From Oscheius onirici (taxonomy: Eukaryota; Nematoda; Chromadorea; Rhabditida; Rhabditidae): a stretch of DNA of 64,000 nucleotides. Location: positions 5,778,398 to 5,842,397 of the forward strand of contig OW051469.1 of NCBI GenBank assembly GCA_932521025.1. The letters run 5' to 3'. The notes under the pieces were generated by a model, which saw only the letters and a program-made list of their open reading frames with translations, did no database searches and had not been told where the DNA came from. Shown here in pieces: positions 44,234 to 53,049 of this stretch. Position numbers and translations under genes: made by a program. Within the stretch, counting starts at the first letter, position 1. Every line of letters starts with the position of its first letter.

Positions 44234-45488
44234 GTCAACGAGTAGAGCATCATTCCATAATAAGGGTCTTCTGTCAACACATTCCATAATAAGTCTTTCA
44301 TCGCTCAAAATAAAGAGTTATTTTTATTGTCGCACCTTCTCCGCCTGAAAAACTTGTCAGTCGTGTTTCTAAACTATTGAGGCCAATTTTTCGGGCCTGG
44401 TGAGAAGCAATCCCAAATGTCGCAAATCAACTAGCGACAGGAATGTGTAACACATGTCCCAATTCTGATCAGATCGGATTAATCAAAAGCACAATCAGGG
44501 CAAGAAGAAGAGTGCTAAAATTTAACTTGAAAGGCCGGTTGTGGTTCTTTGTGGAAAATAGAGTTAAAATCTATTTTCCACAAGATCGCTTCTCTCAAGA
44601 GTGTCTCACACGATCAGATTGATTAGTATCTTTGACGCGAAAATCGTTCTGAGGACATCTCGTGCCGTTTTTTCGGTAGAAACAATACGAGTCTAGGGGC
44701 ATAGAAAGTCTCTAGACATTGACTAGACAGAGAGCTTGGATTTTCACGACCTTCAGCATTGTTTCGAAGAATCCGAACTCATAGACAGCTTGAAGTTAGA
44801 AAAGACAAGATCCCAGTCCGTTAACTGACACCTTCGTTTACGAGCGTTCCGTCTGTTCCTATCTGTGATAGTCAAGATATCCACACCTCCTCTCTCTATC
44901 CCCGCCGGTCATATCCTTGTGTCAAGGTCCCACATTTCGCATATTCTCCTCCGCTCTCGACCCAAGTACATTTGTCCTTTTGAATCCTATCTCAGACAAA
45001 TTGACAAAAGTTTAGCTTCCGACTGGGTCAGCTTACCGCCGCGAGAATGTTGTTTTCACTGATTGATATCTGACAAAAGTAGGTAGCGCCCTTTTCGAAA
45101 GGCGAAAAGGAACGGTTTAATTTGAGTGGGGAGAAAGGGGTGGTCCAGATAGTTTTTGAAAAAGTTCTCTCCGAAGATTAGAGTCTTGGACCGTTGCATG
45201 CGGAGATTGCACACGTTGCATAAGAGCGACAAATAGGTATAAACTGAGAGATGGTCTTTTGCACGAACAAGTGTTTGGAACAGGGGGATCTGAGCCTATT
45301 CTGTTCACTGCCAAGCTCTGTATCTAGAGTCTCTAAAGACTCGATAGAAGCTGTAATATTTCCCCAGACCCATCGTTCCTTTCAAAAGTTCACCACAAAA
45401 AGTGATTGACAGTTTCAGAGTTGCATCTTGGACATCATCTTCATCGTCTTCACACTCTTACCCACTGTATCTGGGTCGCGATCGTCGC
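44234..45488. other. Intergenic region between the collagens
   Basis: No supported gene. A minus-strand frame at 45117-45314 lacks family similarity. The region is expected to carry the promoter of collagen B. Confidence 0.4.
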
Positions 45489-46044
45489 ATGACCCCGCCC
45501 TCGACTCCTGCGGTTCGTACCCACCGTCTGTCCTGATAAAACATCATCATTGATTATCCCCATAGCCTTTTTTGTCCCATATTTCGAAACTAAGCAACTT
45601 TCAGGACCCGAGCCAAGTCGTCGTCACCGTCTCTGACAAGAGGACTGTGACAATCAAGTCTGCCGAAAAGGACGAAAACCAAAAGTGAGGTGCATCTTTT
45701 GTTCGAAAATACATATCTATTTTTAGCGAAGTAAAGGACGAGAAAAAGAAGACTCAACGACTTCGAGAGGTCTTCTCGGCCATAAAGAGATTTCTCTGGC
45801 GACGACCTTCTTGTTTTAGACGAGGTAACAAAGTGAGTTCTTTCCGATGAAATCAAGAAAAACGAGCTTTTTGAAGAGCTTCTACACATTCGAGAAGACT
45901 GAACAGAAGCGCTGTTTTTGGCCTCGACGCAGTGCCGAAAATGAACATGAAAGACAGCGACGGCTCTCCACTGTCGTCGCTGGCAGTCTGGAATCCAAGA
46001 AAACGAGCATACCAGTTCGTTACCTATCTGCAGATTGTCTTTAG
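45489..46044 (+). other. Exons upstream of collagen B in a different frame
   Basis: Exons from ATG 45489 (MTPPSTPA) join in phase through DPSQVVVTVSDKRTVTIKSA, then EVKDEKKKTQRLREVFSAIK and RFLWRRPSCFRRGNK, to an exon reading SFYTFEKTEQKRCFWPRR and EHERQRRLSTVVAG. This frame overlaps the first exon of collagen B in frame +1 and stops at 46042-46044. A 43-nt intron within it (donor after ...RLST, acceptor CATACCAG) would rejoin the collagen frame at FVTYLQIVFS, giving collagen B a long basic N-terminus. It may otherwise be a separate short product or chance. Confidence 0.35.
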
Positions 46045-47151
46045 GTAGTTCTTTCGAATCAGTTCAATAATTATTCTTCAGTTGTTTCTCCTTAGCCATT
46101 ATTTGTATGATTCTTCCCATGATGTACAACGAGGCGCAATATACTATCGAGTACGTCGAGAGGGAGATGCTTTTCTGCGAAGTGAGTTTTTTTTAGTACT
46201 TTTTGTATGCCCAAAGATGACAAAAATAGTCTCAAAAGACAAAGCATTGTCAGGCTAAAAATATTCATAGTTCTTTCTTCCAGCAATCGAACGAGCAGGC
46301 ACTGATCGAGGTTGAATATGGAAAGCTGTCACACAACAGAACTGCCCGACACGCCTTCAGAAGAAGACAACATCGGATGCAGGCCTATGGTGATGAAGTA
46401 ACAGGGACTCCTTTGGAGACAGAGTGTCCTGGTAAACTTATCCTGTTTCAGCTGATCGAAGTACATTTCAGGCTGTTGTATTCCGGGTCCGCCTGGTCCT
46501 AGAGGTTCTTCTGGAAACCCTGGTAAGCCTGGAACACCGGGAGCAGCTGGAAAGCCGGGCATGCCTGGAACAACTCCGAATCAGACTTGTCCGATGAACA
46601 TCAACAGAGAGCCGCCTCCGTGTAGACCATGTCCAAAGGGACCTCCTGGAATAAAGGGCTGGCCTGGATTCCCTGGAGATGTCGGACCGCCAGGACCACC
46701 TGGATTGAAGGGACAGGATGGTGAAGATGGAGCTCCGGGTGAGACGGGACCGGTTGGACCACCTGGATACAGAGGAGGACCTGGAGCCCCAGGAGACAAG
46801 GGACCTACTCCAGAAGGAGAACTTCGAGAAGGACCTCCTGGTGATGAGGGACCGCCTGGTCCATCTGGAGCCTCTGGAATGCCTGGACTACCTGGAAGAA
46901 ATGGACTGACTGGACCCCAAGGTGACCGCGGTTGGCCTGGAAGTTCAGGAGAACCTGGTGAGCCAGGATATCCTGGACCGGAAGGACCGATGGGAGGACA
47001 AGGGCCTCCAGGGGAGCCTGGAGTCTGTGTCTGCCAGAATGTCGACTCTATTCTTCTTGTCAATCCCGGACCTCAGCCAAGAATCCAAGAAGACTATCAG
47101 ATGTCCAATGGTAATGGAGTCTATCAATCAGCTGGTGGATACGGAAAATAG
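45941..47151 (+). CDS. Cuticle collagen B
   Basis: The simplest start is ATG 45941 (MNMKDSDGSPLSSLAVWNPR, then KRAYQFVTYLQIVFS). It joins across a 40-nt intron to SCFSLAIICMILPMMYNEAQ, the N-terminal hydrophobic segment. Next come NRTAR with RRR after it (furin-like cleavage), a cysteine pair (CPGCCIPGPPG), short then long Gly-X-Y domains separated by PPPCRPCPKGPPG, and VCVCQN closing the triple helix. The tail ends YQSAGGYGK at TAG 47149. Domain order and cysteine positions match collagen A, 2-3 kb upstream in the same orientation, so the two are tandem paralogs. An alternative longer N-terminus is possible (see 45489-46044). Confidence 0.92.
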
Positions 47152-47489
47152 AGAGACGATTATGAGGAGATCAATTGAATGCGTGTATCAGAGACATTCC
47201 ATAATAATTTGACACGATTAATAAATTCGATAAAGAGTTCTTGTTGCCTTCCGGTTGACCCCGAGAAAGCTGATCCAAAAAGTTTGGTTTCGACGCATAG
47301 TCGAGCTATGGTCGGAATCCCTTAGTACCTTGAGATACTGGGTAAAAACCGACGCTTCTGTAAATGACCGAGCTAGTCTATTCCCCTGACTGACGCAATC
47401 AAGCGGTGGCGACACCACTTTCTCTAGAGTTAGACATGCAGAGGAAAGTGAACAGAGGGAATATTATTAGTAGAAGAAATCACAGCAAC

Positions 47490-47569
47490 GCTTACGGACA
47501 CACCATGTTGATCCGGGCCCGGTTAGTACTTGGATCGGAAGCGACTTGGGAATCACGGATCTCGTAAGC
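47490..47569 (+). rRNA. Truncated 5S-rRNA-like sequence, copy 2
   Basis: An 80-nt sequence with both 5S ends (GCTTACGG and CGTAAGC), an intact box-C-like block (TTAGTACTTGGATCGGAAGC) and a following T6 stop. The central part of 5S, including box A, is missing. It is identical by eye to copy 1. Probably a pseudogene, or a 5S-derived transposable unit that may still recruit TFIIIA. Confidence 0.75.
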
Positions 47570-48173
47570 ATTTTTTAGGATTTAAATTTTGACTTGTCAA
47601 AACTTGCCAGAACCTTGACAAGTAAGTTGACAAGTATTTGTAATTGACTTGTCAACTGCTACGCTTTCAAAAGACTTCTCCGATGTGCTGCAGCTCTAGA
47701 TGGACGTCTTCGTCAATTCTACCATGTCAGAGTATTTTTGACATTGCGAACAATTTTTTGGAGGTTTTGGTTTTGGAAGAGAGGCTGCAATATGACAGCC
47801 GGCTTGTGAATCCGTCACTTGCCAGCAACCATCGATAAGATGGCGTCATGCTCGGTCTTCCCGGCACCTTGGGTACTCCTTGAATCCATAGCGGTGTTTG
47901 GTAAAGTACTTGGAAACTCTCGGAGCCGTTAGAGAAGACTGATAGTGCTCTCGACCTTTGCGCAAAAACTCTCGACCACAATAGAAGTGCTTGCTCACAA
48001 CACTGTTTCTGTCAGTTTTCAGGCATACATCCTGAATATAATCTATGGATATGAAAGAAGAGCTACGACGGTATGAATGGTTGCGTGAGAGACATTTTGC
48101 TCCCTCTTAAAGATATAGCTAACGTAACATGTCGACCTGATCCGAAGGGACCAGGTTACTCTAACAACCAGTT

Positions 48174-48675
48174 TTATTATGGCGCGTCAGAAGTCGTTTC
48201 CCGTAGTACTACAGCTACCCTTCAAATTGATCGAATCGGTCTGGGATTGTTCCTGGGGGTAATAGACCTCGAAAAAAAAATTTCCTCTCGGCGGACTCGA
48301 ACCCTGGTCGCTCCAGCGTGGTTAACGCACAGGCACTGCACCATTTTGTCGAAAAATGGAGAGTCGAACTTTTTGCATGAAAGAGTAAAATACGTTTTTC
48401 AAAAAAAGAAAGATGCGTCTCGATGAGGTAATTTTTTTTGTAGTTGACCATTTTTTTGTATCTCCTAACCTCAAAAAGTTATCGCGAAAATACGTTTTTA
48501 GTCCGATTTTCATAGCTACCGTAACCCTTGATCCCAAAATCCAAAGTGTCCCAAAAGCTCTCAATAATTTTTTTTTTCGAGGTCTATTACCCCCAGGAAC
48601 AATCCCAGACCGATCCGATCAATTTGAAGGGTAGCTGTAGTACTACGGGAAACGACTTCTGACGCGCCATAATAA
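48174..48675. mobile_element. Foldback MITE inside composite copy 2
   Basis: Counterpart of 13550-14051, with the same roughly 108-bp inverted arms and the single arm mismatch. This shows that the MITE was present before the composite unit was duplicated. Confidence 0.85.
48284..48342 (-). other. tRNA-like segment inside composite copy 2
   Basis: Reverse-complement counterpart of 13883-13941, with the same B-box. Treated as a relic, not a functional tRNA. Confidence 0.4.
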
Positions 48676-48795
48676 TAATCCACAGCTTGACATAATCCCT
48701 TTTGGAAAAAACTGAAAACATCTCACCGTGTAAAAACCCTACTAACTAACCACCATTGTGAAACAGTCACAAACTATTTTTCTTTCCCGAATTCA

Positions 48796-49005
48796 ATGAT
48801 TTTCAGAAATTCGATGATTGTCCTCATGATAGAAGCTGCTATAACGGATATCTGTCAAGAATTCGAAAGTCTCTACATTGTGATACACCAACTTTTGGCT
48901 GCAGACGGAAAAGCCCTGTACGCCTTCTCCTTGTTCTGTCTATTCTATCTTATATGGCCCGCTCATGTTTTAGCTGTGTTCTCGGCCCTTTGTATAGCTC
49001 AGTAG
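48796..49005 (+). other. Hydrophobic open frame within the composite repeat
   Basis: Preceded by ATTTTCAG, it reads SMIVLMIEAAITDICQEFES and ALYAFSLFCLFYLIWPAHVL, then ends LCIAQ. Two membrane-like segments resemble parts of a nematode serpentine receptor, but no family was identified. The identical frame lies on the minus strand at 13220-13429. It could be a captured gene fragment. Confidence 0.3.
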
Positions 49006-49389
49006 AGTCTGGTAAGCTTGCCCCCATGAGGCCATAGGAGCAATCGTACAGTAGCCGAAGACGGTTAGCTGATTTTCGGACTGTCCATAGAGTTCGCCGC
49101 TGGAAAACTTTTTCCTGATAAAGTTGAATCGCTGAAGAGTAGAGGACAATTCCGTTTCTAAAAATTAAACATCCAAACAGACAGAAGAAGACAAATATTT
49201 CTACTGTACTAAAAGAGATCAGAGACAGTGAAACAAAGAGTAGTCCAACTGGTAGGGACAGAGAGACAGAAAACTACCTGCAGACGAGAGTATCGCCAGG
49301 ATAGGGTCGTTCGAGTCGATATGGCAGTAGTTCTCGTACGGTGTGTCTCGAAACATTAACTCACAGCTGAGATACTTCTGATCAAACAT
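48950..49389 (-). pseudogene. Receptor-like N-terminal fragment cut by the composite repeat
   Basis: ATG 49389 begins MFDQKYLSCELMFRDTPYEN with several cysteines. A 29-nt intron would join it to a membrane segment (VGLLFVSLSLISFSTVEIFV, then FFCLFGCLIFRNGI) and a basic loop (VFQRRTLWTVRKSANRLRLL). The frame crosses into the repeat at 49027 and stops at 48950. The expected later membrane segments of a seven-helix receptor are absent, so I read it as truncated by the repeat insertion. The 29-nt intron is at the lower size limit and the family is a guess. Confidence 0.4.
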
Positions 49390-49657
49390 CTTTTCGGAGC
49401 TCTACTGCTGCAGAAAGATGCCGTTGTAAGCGTCTCAAATGTTTTTTTCTACGTGCTTCTGATTTTATAGCTGCATTCATAAAACTAAAAGTGTTCTTTT
49501 GTTTCTTTTTTCTCATGATTCGCCCGTCTCCTTTGCTGACTGCTGGCTCCATTTCGCTTCCTCACTCTAAGGTTTGAAAACTCCCTTCCTTTTCTTGTTG
49601 TAGTTTACGCAAACACGTCTACCCATAATGTTTATTAGAACCACATCAAACAGTACT

Positions 49658-50384
49658 TTATTCTTTCTTCTTTTCCTCTTCCACTGATTCGACGATTGCA
49701 GGTGCTGCTGACTGAAGAGCCAAAATGACTCCTACGAAAAACACCACAAACATGGTATAGAACCCCTCGTGAAGAGCCGAAAACAGTCTATGTTTGATCT
49801 GAAAATAGATTGAAAGGAGTGATAAAACGAAGTACCTGACAGCCTCGGACTGTGGCTACTAGAAAGGCCAGAGCAGTGGCCAGTTTCACCAATTCCCAAA
49901 CCTTTTTGTCTTTTCCCGAGGCAAATCCGGAACAACTGAATACTAAATTTCTTCTACAACTATTTCCACTCACAGCATCATCAAAAATATTCCAACAACT
50001 GATCCAAAGGCATGATAGACTCTCTCAAACGGTCCGACCTCAATTTTCGTTGCTCAGACTACATCCTTCTGAACCTACGACATTTTTCTGGTGATAGACA
50101 ATTGATCCTGCCGACTTGTCCGAAAGATCGAGATCTATTGGCAGATTCAAGGACCAAACATAGCCGTGCATCCAGATGGCCGAGAAGAGAAAATCAAAGA
50201 CATGCCAGGCGAAGAAGACGGCTACAAGACCTCTGTTTTGAATTGGGAAGATCGGAGAAATGTTGACTTACCTGAAGGAGAGTCCGAGTCCTTTTCGAAT
50301 TTTCCGTTCTACTGGTGAGAACGTTTCTGGATCTTCGGGCTCGAGAAGACAGACTTTATCGAAAAGTCTTGACAGTCGCTGCAT
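49658..50384 (-). CDS. Multi-pass membrane protein, family not recognised
   Basis: Exons join in phase from ATG 50384 (MQRLSRLFDKVCLLEPEDPE, then TFSPVERKIRKGLGLSFR). Several hydrophobic stretches follow: GLVAVFFAWHVFDFLFSAIW, FGSVVGIFLMML, VKLATALAFLVATV and FYTMFVVFFVGVILALQSA. The tail is short and acidic then lysine-rich (VESVEEEKKKE), before TAA 49658-49660. The open frame extends upstream of the ATG without another start, so the N-terminus may be longer. It lies about 190 bp downstream of the TTC4 stop on the same strand, close enough for a shared operon transcript. Confidence 0.65.
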
Positions 50385-50576
50385 GGAGAGGTCGTTCGTC
50401 CTCGGATCAATGAAAGTCGCGGCGGCGCCTTGACCGCGATAGGAGAGACTGGCGAACACGGTTCGGGAAACAATTAGCTCCCATCAAAATTTGAACTATT
50501 CTGCTTTTTTCAAGTTTTTTTATGTGGGGAAAAAGTAACAAGATATCAAAAATCAACAAATTGGTTAAAAGAAAGG

Positions 50577-52208
50577 TTATTTGACGATGAAGTGATCGAA
50601 GCCTTCAGAGGAACCAATTTTCTGTAGCTTCTCCATCACGTGCTTCGAAGAAAAAATCTCAAAACGAAACTTATCGTATTGAAATTTTAAGACTAACCAA
50701 AATGGTGGGAAGTCCGTGTCTGATCTGGTAGTTTGGAGTCGAAAGGACCTGTCCGAATGTGAGCTTCTTCTTGACCTCAATCAGAAACTCTTCGTATTCC
50801 GAGGTTACAAAATATCGGACTGATCTTGGCCTAAATTGTCTATTGCGAGGGAAGAAGACAAAAATCACTTGTAGAGATGGTCAGGATCGAAAGGAGCCTG
50901 TTCTGAAAGCACACTTTCCATGAGTTCCTCCACTCCACACGTCTCACTGACTTCCGTAATGACGTCCGTATAGCCGACTTCCGGATACTGTAGCATAATG
51001 GGCCAGACGAGATTTCCTTCCCAGTCGAAAGCCACCTTGTCATGTTCCTGTAATGGTTTTTATGTAAAAGAAGGAGCAAAGGAAACTCACGTGAGAGACT
51101 TGAGCCAGCTGTACTCGAATCCGCGCATAATCGAACAGCTCCGGATGTTCGAACGGCACCCGAGGAGCCATATTCAGCTCCCGTTTTTTTAGAGCTGCTA
51201 GCAGTTTTGTCTTTTCTGCCAGGTCGGTCTTTTCCTAGAAGTTTAATAGTTAAAATGAATACAACTGAACAAACCTCTTCTCTGCGTTGCTTGTTCTGCT
51301 TCCGCTGCACAGCGTACTTGACTTCGGCATCCTTATACAAATTGTCCAAATCCTTGAGCAGTTTCGTCTCTCCTTCTGACACATTTCCTCCGTCCTCAGT
51401 TTCCTTGGTCAGGGCGAAAAGTATTTTGCTTTGATCGATCAAATCAACGGTTTCTTTTCCATAGCCTAGTTTTAAAAGGCTTTCTACAGCGTGAATCGTG
51501 GCCTGAAGTGAGCTTTGTAAAACTGAAATAAAAGGCAAAAACCTTTAGATTGGTGGGGTCGAAGCGTCTAGCCTGAATAGCATCTTTGATGGCGCTGCGA
51601 TAATTCTCCAGATACTTGTTTGAGGCTGCTCGGTTACTGTACAGAATTCCGTTCAGTTTTCGATCGAGACAACGTGCTTTGATTCCTGAAGATTGCGTTC
51701 TTTTGAAGGAAAAATGACTACCCTTAGTGTAGCACTCAATAGCCCAACGATATTTCTTGTTCTGAAAGTGTTTGTTTCCTTCGGCTTTCTGCTTCTCCGC
51801 CGTGATCTGTTTATCTTCATGCGAATCCTCCTCGTCGTATTTCATGGCCTTGAACAAACATTTCATGCTCAAATGGAACAAATCTTGTTACCTGCATAGC
51901 TTGAATGGTCTCGCCGTATTTTCCTTTGAGACACTCGTCAATATTCGTCTTGTCGGTCATAAAACAGGGATGCTGCTCAATTTCTCTGCACCATTCATCA
52001 AAATCGAATGGTTTTTTCGTTTCTGGATTCGAGGCTTCTCTTTCTCGCTAAAAATCCGGAAATTAATTAGGTCGTGCAAAAAGTAAACCGTCTTAGCAGC
52101 CATTTCTTCCATGAATTCATCGAGTTCGTCGTCAAGTTGCTGAGCCAGAGCTGCTCTTTCGACATCGTTGAGCTTTTTCCTAGTCTGCGGATACAGTGAT
52201 CCGTCCAT
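50577..52208 (-). CDS. ttc4-like: TTC4/CNS1 Hsp90 co-chaperone
   Basis: TTC4 (yeast CNS1) binds Hsp90 and Hsp70 through TPRs and supports translation-factor folding. The start at 52208 gives MDGSLYPQTRKKLNDVERAA and an acidic helix (LDDELDEFMEEMAAKT). Later exons hold the TPR domain (EKQKAEGNKHFQNKKYRWAI; ILYSNRAASNKYLENYRSAI; RRFDPTNLKATIHAVESLLK), a coiled basic linker (YAVQRKQNKQRREEE) and the C-terminal wheel domain (FDWEGNLVWPIMLQYPE; VRYFVTSEYEEFLIEVKKKL; STPNYQIRHGLPTILHVMEK). The end is FDHFIVK at 50577-50579. All parts expected for the family are present. Confidence 0.9.
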
Positions 52209-52232
52209 TTCAGCTGAAAGACACTAATTCGA

Positions 52233-52490
52233 ATGATTTTTTTCGACAAAGGTGGAGTCATTGTTTTTTATAATGTTAACTATTCTAAATTGAAAGAGAA
52301 GTACATAAGGTGCAAAGAAGACGAATTTATAGCAGGTATATGTAAGGCAATCGAAAGAAGAGAAAATTATGGATTTCCGTTTCAAGCTGAGAAACAAACA
52401 AACCACGGCGTAAGATTCAAATTTTACATGTACTCAATTTCGTCAATTCTTTTCTTCACGATGTTTTCTTACGCATTTTTCTGTAAATAA
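52233..52490 (+). CDS. Candidate 85-residue protein with C-terminal membrane segment
   Basis: ATG 52233 opens an uninterrupted frame (MIFFDKGGVIVFYNVNYSKL, then KEKYIRCKEDEFIAGICKAI) ending in a hydrophobic helix (YSISSILFFTMFSYAFFCK). The TAA overlaps an AATAAA signal. It starts 25 bp from the TTC4 start on the other strand, which leaves little room for two promoters. The region is AT-rich. Family not recognised; it may be a real small tail-anchored protein or a chance frame. Confidence 0.4.
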   Translation: MIFFDKGGVIVFYNVNYSKLKEKYIRCKEDEFIAGICKAIERRENYGFPFQAEKQTNHGVRFKFYMYSISSILFFTMFSYAFFCK

Positions 52491-53049
52491 AAGTTTGCCA
52501 ATGTAAAAGAAAAAAATCAGCAAAATGTATTTCAACAACCCTGCGTAGGCGCGCCCCATTGCGAACAAGCCAGCCCCAGCGCGAAGTTAAAAATTGGCGT
52601 CATGCCAAAGATTCGCGTGATCGACTGATTTCTCTAGATCTCGCCTGATCCTTGCAATACTCTAAGTCTTTATTCAACCCGTTTGCGCAAAAACACCCGG
52701 CTAATGACCAATGATTGCTTGTTTAGACCAATTTCATGGCCTGATCTTGAAAGTTATGCTTTCTTACCTTGCTATTTACACTACTCCACACAACAAACCT
52801 ATCATAACTTCCATAGCGTTCATGCTGCTGCCAGAGTGTAATAGCGTGGAAATATGATTGAAATATCAGTTCATTCGATTTTCTTATTGCTGTTCATTGT
52901 TTCCTTATTGATATCTTGATGCCACCTTTCACCATATAATTATGCCTCTCTTTTCTTCAGAACGAACTTCTGCTTCTTTTTACAATTCTCATTTTCAAGA
53001 TGCATTATTAGTCGGTTCGTCCCGCACCTCACCACCAAAAAGTAAGATC
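52491..53049. other. Intergenic region and 5' UTR of CDC14
   Basis: No gene before the CDC14 region. TCTCTTTTCTTCAG ending near 52961 is a good splice acceptor. An upstream ATG at 52942 is in frame with CDC14 but precedes it, and a tiny upstream frame (MHY) starts near 53000. Confidence 0.4.

Larger units (their letters stand above)
47237..49027 (-). repeat. 1,791-bp composite repeat, copy 2 (inverted)
   Basis: Reverse complement of 13198-14988, same length, nearly identical. One edge lies just after the collagen B polyadenylation signal (AATAAA at 47219-47224). The other edge joins a receptor-like reading frame at 49028. Confidence 0.9.

Noticed and set aside
46581-47063. Long minus-strand open frame rich in Gly and Pro
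   Set aside because: It is the antisense shadow of the Gly-X-Y repeats of collagen B, whose codons give proline and glycine on the other strand too.
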